Of a stretch of DNA of 45,079 nucleotides, positions 1 to 7,698 are shown one piece after another (position 1 is the stretch's first letter; every line of letters begins with the position of its first letter). Both the position numbers and the translations under genes were made by a program. This DNA comes from Microbacterium sp. (lineage in GTDB: Bacteria; Actinomycetota; Actinomycetes; Actinomycetales; Microbacteriaceae). The notes below the pieces were generated by a model. It was not told the origin of the DNA, did no database searches, and saw nothing but the letters and a program-made list of their open reading frames with translations. The stretch covers positions 1 to 45,079 of the forward strand of contig JAITLM010000179.1 of assembly GCA_031277885.1 (NCBI GenBank). The letters run 5' to 3'.

Positions 1-675
1 GGCGGCGAGAAGATGTCGAAGTCGAAGCTCACCGGCATCGCGCCGACCGAGATCACCGACGTCTTCGGATCCGACGCGTACCGGTTCTACTTCCTCTCCG
101 CGATCGCCTTCGGGCAGGACGGATCCTTCTCCTGGGAGGACCTGTCGGCGCGCTATCAGGCCGAACTCGCGAACGGCTTCGGCAACCTCGCCTCGCGCAC
201 GATCGCGATGATCGAGCGCTACTTCGACGGCGTCGTGCCGGCGGCGGGGGAGTACTCCGCGCAGGATCTCGCGATCCAGGAGCTGGTCGCGAAGGCCGCG
301 GCCGATGCCGACGCCGCGGTCGAGCGGTTCCGCATCGACGAGGCGATCGCCGATGTGTGGACGATCGTCGACGCGCTCAACGGCTACATCACCGAGAACG
401 AGCCGTGGGCGCTGGCCAAGGACGAGGAGCAGCGCGAGCGCCTCGGCACCGTGCTGTACACGTGCGCCGAGGGCCTTCGGGCGCTCGCCGTGCTGCTGTC
501 GCCGGTGATGCCGCAGTCGACCGCGAAGCTCTGGGAGGCTCTGGGTGCGGAGGGCGGCCTCGGCGCGCTGACCGCGCAGCCGTTGCGGGACGCCGGACGC
601 TGGGGCCGGCTGCCGGCGGGCATCAGCGTGCACACGCTCGCGCCGCTGTTCCCGCGCATCGAGGCCACGGCCTGA
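1..675 (+). CDS. metG: Methionyl-tRNA synthetase, C-terminal part (5' end outside window)
   Basis: This cytosolic enzyme charges tRNA-Met with methionine. The reading frame is open from base 1, so only the last 224 residues are present. The class I synthetase KMSKS signature is at residues 4-8 of the fragment. It is followed by the expected Y-R-F-Y-F-L stretch and an all-helical anticodon-binding domain, including the N-E-P-W segment near residue 135. No C-terminal EMAP/tRBD extension follows, which fits the shorter actinobacterial form. The stop is 4 nt before tatD, so the two are probably co-transcribed, as in many actinobacteria. The identification is secure; the N-terminal catalytic half cannot be judged here. 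Confidence 0.97.
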   Translation, partial: GGEKMSKSKLTGIAPTEITDVFGSDAYRFYFLSAIAFGQDGSFSWEDLSARYQAELANGFGNLASRTIAMIERYFDGVVPAAGEYSAQDLAIQELVAKAAADADAAVERFRIDEAIADVWTIVDALNGYITENEPWALAKDEEQRERLGTVLYTCAEGLRALAVLLSPVMPQSTAKLWEALGAEGGLGALTAQPLRDAGRWGRLPAGISVHTLAPLFPRIEATA

Positions 676-679
676 CCGC

Positions 680-1582
680 ATGAGCGAGACGCCGGACACC
701 TACGTGCGCGAGAGGGCGACGGAGGGGCGCAAGGACCTGCGCTACCCCGAGGCCCCCGAGCCGCTCGCGGTGCCGGTGTACGACAACCACTGCCACCTCG
801 AGATCTCCGATGGCCCTTCGACAGGCTCAGGGACCGCGGGACTGTCGCTCGGGGAGCAGCTGGACCGGGCGGAGGCGGTCGGGATCGCCGGCGTCGTGCA
901 GGCCTCGGGGGACATCGAGTCGTCCCGCTGGGCCGTCGACGCGGCCGAGTCGGATCCGCGCGTGCTCGCCGCCGTCGCCATCCACCCGAACGACGCTCCG
1001 ACCTACGCCGAGGCGGGGCGCCTGGATGAGGCGATCGCGGTGATCGACGAGCTCGCCGCCCGCCCGCGCACCAGGGCGATCGGCGAGACCGGACTGGACT
1101 ACTTCCGCACGGAGGAGCCGGGACGCGCCGCCCAGCACGCGTCCTTCGAGGCGCACATCGCGCTCGCGAAGAAGCACGGCATCGCGATGCAGATCCACGA
1201 CCGGGACGCCCATGACGATGTCCTGGAGACGCTGCGCCGCGTCGGCGCGCCGGAACGCACGGTGTTCCATTGCTTCTCGGGTGACGACGCGATGGCGCGG
1301 ACCTGCGCCGATGCGGGCTACTACCTGTCGTTCGCGGGGAATGTGACGTTCAAGAACGCGCAGAACCTGCGCGACGCGCTCGCGGTGGCGCCGCGGGACC
1401 GGATCCTCAGCGAGACGGACGCGCCGTTCCTGACGCCGGTCCCGCTGCGGGGGCGTCCGAACGCGCCCTACCTGATCCCGATCACGCTGCGCTTCATGGC
1501 CGCCGAGCTCGGCGTCGACGTCGACGAGCTCGGCGCGCAGATCGCCGCGAACACACTCGAGGTCTACGGCTCGTTCGCCTGA
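680..1582 (+). CDS. tatD: TatD-family metal-dependent deoxyribonuclease
   Basis: This is a 300-residue member of the TatD TIM-barrel hydrolases, which act as metal-dependent DNases or 3'-5' exonucleases in the cytosol. Visible active-site elements are H37-C-H39 after the first strand, E136 in GETGLDY, H173, H197 in the HCFSG motif and D247 in SETDAPF. It follows metG by 4 nt. The metG-tatD-rsmA order is typical of actinobacteria. Residues 45-54 (GPSTGSGTAG), just after the HxH strand, are a low-complexity loop encoded by a dispersed repeat-like sequence described separately. The family is clear. The 3' end overlaps the convergent MFS gene by 19 bp. Confidence 0.93.
   Translation: MSETPDTYVRERATEGRKDLRYPEAPEPLAVPVYDNHCHLEISDGPSTGSGTAGLSLGEQLDRAEAVGIAGVVQASGDIESSRWAVDAAESDPRVLAAVAIHPNDAPTYAEAGRLDEAIAVIDELAARPRTRAIGETGLDYFRTEEPGRAAQHASFEAHIALAKKHGIAMQIHDRDAHDDVLETLRRVGAPERTVFHCFSGDDAMARTCADAGYYLSFAGNVTFKNAQNLRDALAVAPRDRILSETDAPFLTPVPLRGRPNAPYLIPITLRFMAAELGVDVDELGAQIAANTLEVYGSFA
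812..835 (+). repeat. Dispersed repeat-like element inside tatD
   Basis: The core CTTCGACAGGCTCAGGGA closely resembles a short element that occurs in many copies in GC-rich bacterial genomes, from what I know of such repeats. It is read in frame as P-S-T-G-S-G-T. A related, partly duplicated copy lies in the MFS gene at 2251-2285. The similarity between the two copies is directly visible; membership of a genome-wide family is inferred. Confidence 0.6.
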
Positions 1583-2889
1583 GCCTCATCGAGCACGGGG
1601 CGTGCGGAGACGATCTGGGAGATGGGGCGCCAGACGAGCAGCAGCGTGAGCGCCGCGCCCGCGAAGGCGAACCACCACGGCGCGGTGAGGCCCCACGCCT
1701 GGGCGATCACGCCGCCCAGAGCCTGGCCGATGACCATGCCGCCGAACACGCCCACGGAGTTCACCGACGCCACCCGGCCCTGCAGTTCGTGCGGCACGAG
1801 CCGCTGCCGCACGGTCGTCGAGATCGTGCCCCAGATGAACGCGTAGAACCCGAACACGAACATGATCAGCAGCGCGATCCAGCCCTGCGTGGTCAGTGCG
1901 AACGCCAGGTGCATGACCACCTCGAGCGAGAGGCACACGCGCATCATCGTGGCGAAAGACATGTGGCGCTCGAGCCGGCCGAAGCTCACCGTCGCGAGGA
2001 GCCCGCCCGCGGCCGAGGCCGTCGTGAGCATCCCGTAGCCGACCGCGCCCATGTGCAGGTGCTCGGTGGCGTAGAGCACGAGCACACCCCAGGGCGCCGC
2101 CCAGGTGACGTTGAACAGCAGGATGATGAGGACGAGCATGCGCACGGGAGGGTTGCGCCACAGCCAGCGCAGGCCCTCGGCGATGTCGGTGTGCACCTTC
2201 ACCCGGCCAGGCGCGGATCCGGCCGCCTCGCCCGCCGAACCGGTCGGGGCGGTCCCGGAGCCCGTCGACGAGCCCGTCGAAGGGCGCGGCGGCACCGGCG
2301 TCCGCGCGATGCGGGAGATGAGCACCACCGCGAGGCTCACGCACACGGCCTCCAGCAGGAACGGCCAGGCGTGGCCCGCGGCGAACAGGAACGCGCCGAG
2401 CGGCGGGCCCGCGAACTGGTTCGCGACGAGGAACCCGGCCTGCAGGCGGGCGTTGCCGAGGCCGAGGTCGGCCGGCTTCAGGAGCATCGGCAGCAGCGTG
2501 GATCCCGCGGTGTCGACGAACACCTCCGCGGTGCCGTAGAGGAACGCGGAGGCCAGTACGATCCAGATGTTCGCCACACCCGTGACGAGGAACGCGCACA
2601 GCGCGAGCAGCACGACGGCACGCGCCGCGTTCGCGACCATGACGAGCCGGCGGCGGTCGAAGCGGTCCGCGATCGCGCCGGCATGCAGACCGAAGACCAG
2701 CCAGGGCAGGAACTGCAGGATCGCACCGGCGGCGACGAGGATCGGCGACGAGGTCATCGACGCGATCAGCAGGGGAGCGGCCGCCAGGGCCACGCCGTCG
2801 CCGACGTTGCTCGTCCAGCTGGAGGCGAGCAGCCAGCGGAAATCCCTGCCCATGCGCCGGGGCGCGACGAGTTCACCGATCGAGGGCAT
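1564..2889 (-). CDS. MFS transporter (EntS/MFS_3-like exporter)
   Basis: This is a 441-residue integral membrane protein of the major facilitator superfamily. It has about 12 hydrophobic segments and the loop motif G-A-I-A-D-R-F-D-R-R near residues 75-84, typical of drug/siderophore-type exporters in the MFS_3 group. The central cytosolic loop (about residues 200-225) carries the Ser/Thr/Gly-rich stretch PSTGSSTGSGTA, encoded by a repeat-like element. The ATG at 2889 is favoured because a TAGTCT -10 box lies 6 nt upstream, giving a leaderless mRNA. The gene is divergent from rsmA, with only 36 bp between them, and convergent with tatD. The substrate cannot be deduced. Confidence 0.88.
   Translation of the reverse strand: MPSIGELVAPRRMGRDFRWLLASSWTSNVGDGVALAAAPLLIASMTSSPILVAAGAILQFLPWLVFGLHAGAIADRFDRRRLVMVANAARAVVLLALCAFLVTGVANIWIVLASAFLYGTAEVFVDTAGSTLLPMLLKPADLGLGNARLQAGFLVANQFAGPPLGAFLFAAGHAWPFLLEAVCVSLAVVLISRIARTPVPPRPSTGSSTGSGTAPTGSAGEAAGSAPGRVKVHTDIAEGLRWLWRNPPVRMLVLIILLFNVTWAAPWGVLVLYATEHLHMGAVGYGMLTTASAAGGLLATVSFGRLERHMSFATMMRVCLSLEVVMHLAFALTTQGWIALLIMFVFGFYAFIWGTISTTVRQRLVPHELQGRVASVNSVGVFGGMVIGQALGGVIAQAWGLTAPWWFAFAGAALTLLLVWRPISQIVSARPVLDEAQANEP
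2251..2285 (-). repeat. Dispersed repeat-like element inside the MFS gene, partly duplicated
   Basis: Read on the minus strand this begins CCTTCGACGGGCTCGTCGAC and then repeats CGACGGGCTC before GGGACC. It gives PSTGS-STGSGT, in the same orientation and phase relative to its host gene as the copy in tatD. The internal 12-bp duplication lengthens the linker in frame. Confidence 0.55.
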
Positions 2890-2895
2890 CCGAGA

Positions 2896-2901
2896 AGACT
2901 A
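2896..2901 (-). promoter_or_regulatory. -10 box TAGTCT for the MFS gene (leaderless)
   Basis: TAGTCT on the minus strand ends 6 nt before the ATG at 2889, so transcription would begin at or next to the start codon. No convincing -35 is visible. Confidence 0.45.
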
Positions 2902-2913
2902 TCGACCGTAGGG

Positions 2914-2919
2914 GACAAT
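2914..2919 (+). promoter_or_regulatory. -10 box GACAAT for rsmA (leaderless)
   Basis: GACAAT ends 6 nt before the ATG at 2926. No Shine-Dalgarno sequence lies between them, which fits a leaderless rsmA transcript that is also read through from upstream. Confidence 0.4.
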
Positions 2920-2925
2920 GGTCAG

Positions 2926-3774
2926 ATGACCGTCTCCCTGCTCGGCGCCGCCGACATCCGCCGGCTCGCGGCCGAACTCGATGTGACGCCCACCAAGAAG
3001 CTCGGCCAGAACTTCGTCGTCGACGCCAACACCGTGCGCAAGATCGTCCAGGCGGCCGACGTCCGGCCCTCCGAACGGGTCGTGGAGATCGGGCCGGGCC
3101 TCGGATCCCTCACCCTCGCGATCCTCGAGACGGGGGCGAGCGTCACGGCCGTCGAGATCGACCACCGCCTCGCCGAGCGCCTGCCGCAGACCGCTCTGGA
3201 CCGCGGCGTGCCCGAGGGTGCGCTGACCGTCGTCGACGCCGACGCGATGCGCGTGACGGCGCTGCCGGGGGAGCCGACGGTGCTCGTCGCGAACCTGCCG
3301 TACAACGTCTCGGTGCCGGTGCTGCTGCACTTCCTCGAGACGTTCCCGTACCTCGAGCGCGGCGTCGTCATGGTGCAGGCCGAGGTCGCCGAGCGGCTCG
3401 CGGCCAAGCCCGGCTCGAAGATCTACGGCACGCCCAGCGTCAAGGCGGCCTGGTACGGTCCGTGGAAGCTCAGCGGCTCCGTGTCGCGCCAGGTGTTCTG
3501 GCCGGTGCCGAACGTCGACAGCCTGCTCGTCGGATTCCACCGGGATCCGGAGCCGCGCGGATCCGAGGAGGAGCGTCTGCGCACCTTCGCGATCGTCGAC
3601 GCGGCGTTCAACCAGCGCCGCAAGATGCTGCGCCAGGCGCTGTCCGGGATCTTCGGCAGCTCCGCCGCGGCGTCCGCGGTGCTGGAGTCCGCCGGGGTCG
3701 CGCCGACCGCGCGCGGCGAGGACCTCACGGTCGACGACTACCACCGCATCGCGCTGGCGGCGCCGGCCGCCTGA
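2926..3774 (+). CDS. rsmA: 16S rRNA (adenine1518-N6/adenine1519-N6)-dimethyltransferase
   Basis: RsmA/KsgA uses S-adenosylmethionine to dimethylate two adjacent adenines near the 3' end of 16S rRNA during small-subunit assembly. The 282-residue product has the expected KKLGQNF segment at residues 24-30, the SAM-binding motif EIGPGLGSLT (54-63) and the catalytic NLPY motif (123-126). C-terminal helices contain FNQRRKMLRQAL, which is conserved in the family. The ATG at 2926 is chosen because this start gives the family's usual N-terminus. Longer in-frame extensions run through antisense MFS sequence. ispE, the usual neighbour, lies about 2.9 kb downstream instead of adjacent. Confidence 0.96.
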   Translation: MTVSLLGAADIRRLAAELDVTPTKKLGQNFVVDANTVRKIVQAADVRPSERVVEIGPGLGSLTLAILETGASVTAVEIDHRLAERLPQTALDRGVPEGALTVVDADAMRVTALPGEPTVLVANLPYNVSVPVLLHFLETFPYLERGVVMVQAEVAERLAAKPGSKIYGTPSVKAAWYGPWKLSGSVSRQVFWPVPNVDSLLVGFHRDPEPRGSEEERLRTFAIVDAAFNQRRKMLRQALSGIFGSSAAASAVLESAGVAPTARGEDLTVDDYHRIALAAPAA

Positions 3775-3794
3775 CGTCCTCGGATCCCGGAGGG

Positions 3795-3800
3795 TAGAGT
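3795..3800 (+). promoter_or_regulatory. -10 box TAGAGT for the small ORF at 3808
   Basis: TAGAGT is followed by 7 nt and then GTG at 3808, the spacing of a leaderless actinobacterial promoter. This supports 3808 over the GTG at 3799. Confidence 0.4.
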
Positions 3801-3807
3801 GCCGATC

Positions 3808-4125
3808 GTGATGCTGATCGCGGTGCTCGACGAGGCGATCGTCCGGATGGACGTGTCGCTCGCGCTGTCGCTCACCGCGATGCCGGCCGCGTGGCTCCTC
3901 GCCCTCGGGCTGGCGGCCGTCGGCCTCGTGCTCCTGGGGGCGCGCGGCCGGATCCGGATGCAGGCGATCCTCGCCGCGATCCTCGGCGGGAGCACCCGGA
4001 TGGCGGTGCGCCCCGCGGAGGGCGCGCGGTCCGAGATCCTGGCCGGGACAGTGTTCCGACCGGCTGGAGCGCGCGGTGCACGCTCACCGGGGAGAGGGCC
4101 GCTGCGCTCCCCGCTGCACGGCTGA
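3808..4125 (+). CDS. Small hypothetical membrane protein
   Basis: I do not recognise this gene. The product has about 105 residues. After a short N-terminal part, a long hydrophobic stretch (about residues 17-43, rich in Leu/Ala/Val/Gly) predicts one or two membrane spans, followed by a basic G-A-R-G-R-I-R-M segment and an unstructured tail. The first two thirds show almost exclusively G/C-ending codons, which supports real coding. The tail uses A- and T-ending codons more often, so the true 3' end or an old frameshift is uncertain. In-frame GTG (3799) and ATG (3811) are other possible starts. It sits between rsmA and ispE, a spot that is compact in related genomes. Confidence 0.45.
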   Translation: MMLIAVLDEAIVRMDVSLALSLTAMPAAWLLALGLAAVGLVLLGARGRIRMQAILAAILGGSTRMAVRPAEGARSEILAGTVFRPAGARGARSPGRGPLRSPLHG

Positions 4126-4239
4126 GCGGTCCACCGGATCCCGGCGGCGTCGTCGACGACCCCGAGCGATCGGTATCGACCCCGGCCGGACGTGCGGGCA
4201 CGCGCGCGTGTCCGCCCGCCCGTCGACCCGGAGTCCACC

Positions 4240-4575
4240 ATGCCCGTCCTGCCCCCGCCCCGTGTCCGCCCGCGCCTGCTCCGGATGATCCGCTACCGCC
4301 TTCTGCGCCTCAGGCACCGATGCGCCGAGACGGCGCTGCGTCATGCCGTGCGCATGGAGGTGTGGGTCTATCTCGCCGCCGGCGCGTTCCTCGGGTTCGA
4401 GGGGCTGGAGGCGCTGCTCGGTGCGATGCTCATCGCGCCGGAACTGGTTCCGCTCGTCCTGCTGGCGCTCGCCGTCGTCTGGACGGCGAAGAGGCGCGGC
4501 CGCTGGATCCTGCGGCGGATCGCGCTGGCGCGACGGCGGCGCAGATCGCGGAATCCTCGACGCTCCGCGGCCTGA
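4240..4575 (+). CDS. Small hypothetical basic membrane protein
   Basis: I do not recognise this gene. The product has about 111 residues. A basic N-terminus (about 13 Arg in the first 37 residues) is followed by two hydrophobic segments at about residues 41-57 and 63-79. The C-terminal tail is very basic and ends in Arg-rich runs. The ATG at 4240 is preferred because CCGGAG lies a short distance upstream; an earlier in-frame ATG at 4192 would add an Arg/Pro-rich extension. A strong hairpin follows at 4601-4634. Coding status is moderately supported by codon use and the hydrophobic pattern only. Confidence 0.4.
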   Translation: MPVLPPPRVRPRLLRMIRYRLLRLRHRCAETALRHAVRMEVWVYLAAGAFLGFEGLEALLGAMLIAPELVPLVLLALAVVWTAKRRGRWILRRIALARRRRRSRNPRRSAA

Positions 4576-4600
4576 TGGCGCGGATCCTCCCCGCGAAGTT

Positions 4601-4634
4601 GTGCCCTCTCGGGATCGGGTTCCCGAGAGGGCAC
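4601..4634 (+). terminator. Strong hairpin, probable transcription terminator
   Basis: GTGCCCTCTCGGG and its exact reverse complement form a 13-bp perfect stem around an 8-nt loop. It lies between the plus-strand ORF ending at 4575 and the minus-strand gene ending at 4705, so it could stop transcription from either side. There is no U-tract, as is common in actinobacteria. It is preceded by GCGAAGTTGTGC, a 12-mer also present at the hairpin near 25352. Confidence 0.6.
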
Positions 4635-4704
4635 ATTCACTTCGACTGGAGGTACCTTCACGTCGACCGAGTCCCCAGTCCCGGTCGACTTCCTCAGCTG
4701 AGGT

Positions 4705-5388
4705 CTAGACAGTAACACCGGATCGCCTTGTCCCCCAAATGGGGGACAAGAACAAATGCTGAGAGTTTGCCGAGAATGGGGTCGACGGGCCGGTCGGGAA
4801 CCGCTTCGCGCGCATCTCGAGCGCGTGCAGCCAGGCGATGACCGACCCGAACGCGAGCCCCTCGAACACCGTGAGGGTGAGCACGCCGGCGATCAGGCCG
4901 ACCATGCCGAGGGTGAGGACCACGACCGCCCCGGTCGCGATGCGGTCCAGATTCCGGGAGAGGCCGCGCAGGTACCGGCGGTGCAGCAGCAGCAGTCCCG
5001 CCGACGAGGCGAGCGCTCCGTTGGCCGCGCGCTCGTGGGCGAAGACGTTGAACGAGAGCGGCAGCATCCCGATCAGGATGAGGCTGAGTCCGAGGGTCGC
5101 GATGAGCAGCGGAACGTACGCGGCGGCGGCACCCGTTCCCCGGAATCCCGCGGCAGAAGCGCCGCGGAGACCGCGCATCACGGGGACCGCGGAGAGGCCG
5201 ATCACCGCCCCCGCCAGGACCATGCCGCCGTTGAAGAACATGCTCGAGGCATCGTCCGTCGCACCCAGCCTGCTGAAGCAGGACAGCCACCAGAGGGAGT
5301 CGGGGGTCGTCAAAGCAGCGGCCGGGATGCTCGCGCAGAGCACGCCTGCCGCTGTCAGGACGAACGGTACGCGTCGGTGCCAGTGCAT
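4705..5388 (-). CDS. DUF998-like integral membrane protein
   Basis: This 227-residue, highly hydrophobic protein has about six predicted membrane segments. The pattern S-R-L-G-A after the first segment, followed by N-G-G-M-V-L-A-G, is typical of DUF998 membrane proteins, whose function is unknown. The ATG at 5388 has a modest AGGA upstream. The last 20 or so residues (after the Arg/Phe/Pro segment near residue 197) look unlike the rest and are encoded by lower-GC DNA that includes a 10-bp perfect hairpin at 4727-4750. The original C-terminus may therefore have been replaced or read through. Confidence 0.7.
   Translation of the reverse strand: MHWHRRVPFVLTAAGVLCASIPAAALTTPDSLWWLSCFSRLGATDDASSMFFNGGMVLAGAVIGLSAVPVMRGLRGASAAGFRGTGAAAAYVPLLIATLGLSLILIGMLPLSFNVFAHERAANGALASSAGLLLLHRRYLRGLSRNLDRIATGAVVVLTLGMVGLIAGVLTLTVFEGLAFGSVIAWLHALEMRAKRFPTGPSTPFSANSQHLFLSPIWGTRRSGVTV
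4727..4750. repeat. Perfect inverted repeat inside the 3' end of the DUF998-like gene
   Basis: CTTGTCCCCC and GGGGGACAAG form a 10-bp perfect stem around the loop AAAT. It lies within the last 16 codons of the minus-strand gene, in sequence less GC-rich than the rest of the window. It may be a terminator that overlaps the reading frame or part of an inserted repeat. A 12-bp palindrome, CCTCAGCTGAGG, lies just beyond the stop at 4692-4703. Confidence 0.5.
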
Positions 5389-5600
5389 GACGATCCTGTC
5401 GCCGCACGCTCGGGCGAATGCATTGGCCGGGTAGGGATCCGCACTCGGGCGAGCGTGATCGGACGCGGATCGGGCTCGGTCCGCGGTTGGCGGATCATTT
5501 TAGCGAGCCTGGGATGACACGGCGAGCCGGACTGCGACCCTCGGGGCGCCGCGACGCACGGCCCGCGCATCGCACAGGCGCCGATCAGAGCGGGCGACGC

Positions 5601-5606
5601 TAACCT
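5601..5606 (+). promoter_or_regulatory. -10 box TAACCT for the aldo/keto reductase (leaderless)
   Basis: TAACCT ends 6 nt before the GTG at 5613, and there is no Shine-Dalgarno sequence between them. It lies in the 224-bp divergent gap between the DUF998-like gene and this operon; I see nothing else of note in that gap. Confidence 0.45.
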
Positions 5607-5612
5607 GGGACG

Positions 5613-6680
5613 GTGACCGAGCCGCGCTTCCGCCCAGACGTCCTCGACATCCACCGCCCCTACACCGCTGCGGCGGACCGGTACGAGGGGGCGCATTTCC
5701 GTCAGGTCGGATCCTCCGGGCTGTACCTGCCGGCGATCTCGCTCGGGCTGTGGTGGAACTTCGGCGACAACATCCCGCTGGACGATCAGCGCACGCTGCT
5801 GCGGCACGCCTTCGACCGGGGCATCACGCACTTCGACCTCGCGAACAACTACGGACCGCCCTACGGATCCGCCGAGAAGAACTTCGGCCGCATCTTCGCC
5901 GAGGACTTCCGCCCCTACCGCGACGAGCTGATCATCTCGTCGAAGGCGGGCTGGGACATGTGGCCGGGACCGTACGGCGACCTCGGCAGCCGCAAGTACA
6001 TCCTGGCGAGCGCGGAGCAGTCGCTGACCCGGATGGGGCTGGACTACGTCGACATCTTCTACTCGCATCGCGTGGACCCCGTCACGCCGGTCGAGGAGAC
6101 CGTCGGCGCACTCGACACCCTGGTCCGCCAGGGCAAGGCCCTGTACGTCGGCATCTCCTCCTACAGCGCGGAGCGCACCGAGGCCGCGATGGACGTCGCG
6201 CGTGAGCTGGGCACGCCCCTCGTCATCCACCAGCCCTCCTACTCGATCCTGAACCGCTGGATCGAGGACGGGCTCACCGAGACCCTCCGCGAGGAGGGCA
6301 TGGGCGCGATCGCGTTCACGCCGCTCGCCCAGGGCCTGCTCACCGACAAGTACCTCGGCGACGGCACCGCGGCGCGCGCCCAGAAGCGCGGATCCCTGCC
6401 CGACAAGCCGCTCAGCGACGAAGGGCTCGCGATCCTGCGCGCTCTCAACGAGCTCGCGCGCGAACGAGGGCAGAGCCTCGCGCAGCTGGCGCTGCAGTGG
6501 GTGCTCCGCAACGGCGTGGTGGCTTCGGCGCTCATCGGCGCCTCGCGCCCGGCACAGCTCGACGAGAACCTCGCCGCCCTCGACGCGCCGGAGCTCACCG
6601 CGGCGGAGATCGCCCGCATCGACGCCATCGCGGGCGCGGGCCTCGACGTGAACCTGTGGTCGGTCTCGTCGGAGCTGTGA
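5613..6680 (+). CDS. Aldo/keto reductase, YghZ/AKR14-like
   Basis: This 355-residue NADPH-dependent reductase belongs to the aldo/keto reductase TIM-barrel superfamily. The catalytic tetrad is visible as D75, Y80, K111 and H152. The segments NNYGPPYGSAEKNFG and KAGWDMWPGPYGDLGSRKY are characteristic of the YghZ (L-glyceraldehyde-3-phosphate reductase, AKR14) and Kv-beta branch. That branch reduces small aldehydes and helps detoxify methylglyoxal; the substrate here is inferred from family only. The GTG start fits the leaderless promoter. The stop is 4 nt before ispE, so the two form one transcription unit. It is an accessory insertion into the usual rsmA-ispE arrangement. Confidence 0.9.
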   Translation: MTEPRFRPDVLDIHRPYTAAADRYEGAHFRQVGSSGLYLPAISLGLWWNFGDNIPLDDQRTLLRHAFDRGITHFDLANNYGPPYGSAEKNFGRIFAEDFRPYRDELIISSKAGWDMWPGPYGDLGSRKYILASAEQSLTRMGLDYVDIFYSHRVDPVTPVEETVGALDTLVRQGKALYVGISSYSAERTEAAMDVARELGTPLVIHQPSYSILNRWIEDGLTETLREEGMGAIAFTPLAQGLLTDKYLGDGTAARAQKRGSLPDKPLSDEGLAILRALNELARERGQSLAQLALQWVLRNGVVASALIGASRPAQLDENLAALDAPELTAAEIARIDAIAGAGLDVNLWSVSSEL

Positions 6681-6684
6681 GCCC

Positions 6685-7671
6685 ATGAGCATCGCGGAGG
6701 AGCAGGCGGACGAGCAGCCGCTGCGGCGCGTGCACGTGCGCGCGCCCGGCAAGGTCAACCTCTTCCTCGGCGTGGGGGATCTCGACGACGAGGGCTACCA
6801 CGAGCTCTCCACGGTCTTCCAGGCGGTCTCGCTCTATGAGGACGTGATCGCGACCTCCGCGGACGACTTCACGATCTCCGTGTCGGGTGTCGCCGATCCG
6901 TCCACGGTCCCGCTCGACGACCGCAACCTCGCGATGCGCGCCGCCAAGGTGCTCGCCGCGGCGACCGGCTACGACGGCGGCGTGCACCTGGACGTGCACA
7001 AGCGCGTGCCCGTCGCCGGCGGGATGGGGGGAGGATCCGCCGACGCCGCGGCCGCGCTCGTGGCCTGCAACGAGCTGTGGCGCACGGGGCTCGACCACGG
7101 GCGCCTGCACGAGCTCGCCGCGCGGCTCGGAGCAGACGTGCCCTTCTCGCTCATGGGCGGCACCGCCGTCGGTTCGGGGCGGGGCGATGTACTGACGCCC
7201 GCACTGTCCCGCGGCCGGTACGAGTGGGTGCTGCTCCTCGACGACGAGGGCCTGTCCACGCCCGCGGTGTACCGCGCGTTCGACATGGTCATGGCCGAGG
7301 ACCAGCGGAGCGACCCGGAGCGGCACGCCCAGCACCGCCGGCTGGATCCCGTGCAGGTGCCGCCGTCGTTCTTCGAAGCGCTGCTCACGGGGGAGGCGTT
7401 CGAACTCGGGCAGAGCCTGCGCAACCAGCTGGAGGCGGGATCCTTCCGGCTGCGCCCGCAGCTCGAGGAGACCATCGACGCGGTGGTCGGCGAAGGCGGC
7501 GGGCCGGCCGTGAGCGGGATCGTCTCGGGGTCGGGCCCGACGCTCGCGTTCCTCTGCGAGACGGCCGAGGGCGCGGACAGCACCGCCGAGCGGCTGCGCG
7601 GGTGGGGGCGCACGGCGCTGCGGGCGCACGGCCCCGTGCGCGGCGCGCACGTCGTCGCCGCGGACGACTGA
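6685..7671 (+). CDS. ispE: 4-diphosphocytidyl-2-C-methyl-D-erythritol kinase
   Basis: IspE phosphorylates CDP-methylerythritol in the non-mevalonate (MEP) isoprenoid pathway. The 328-residue protein starts its fold with APGKVNLFLGV (residues 20-30), containing the catalytic K-x-N. It has the GHMP-kinase glycine-rich loop AGGMGGGSADA at 111-121 and the third motif SGSGPTLAF near the C-terminus. All three match the family. The ATG at 6685 lies 4 nt after the reductase stop. The gene is convergent with the PucR-type regulator, with 27 bp between their stops. Confidence 0.96.
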   Translation: MSIAEEQADEQPLRRVHVRAPGKVNLFLGVGDLDDEGYHELSTVFQAVSLYEDVIATSADDFTISVSGVADPSTVPLDDRNLAMRAAKVLAAATGYDGGVHLDVHKRVPVAGGMGGGSADAAAALVACNELWRTGLDHGRLHELAARLGADVPFSLMGGTAVGSGRGDVLTPALSRGRYEWVLLLDDEGLSTPAVYRAFDMVMAEDQRSDPERHAQHRRLDPVQVPPSFFEALLTGEAFELGQSLRNQLEAGSFRLRPQLEETIDAVVGEGGGPAVSGIVSGSGPTLAFLCETAEGADSTAERLRGWGRTALRAHGPVRGAHVVAADD

Positions 7672-7698
7672 GCGACCGGCGAACGAGCCGGGCGGGCC

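Noticed and set aside
1789..2925. Long N-terminal extension of rsmA
   Set aside because: It runs through antisense MFS sequence, and KsgA proteins start close to the K-K-L-G-Q-N-F motif, as from the ATG at 2926.
3775..4705. A single larger disrupted gene spanning both small ORFs
   Set aside because: The two ORFs are in different contexts with unrelated hydrophobic patterns, and no shared family is recognisable, so a broken gene cannot be supported.
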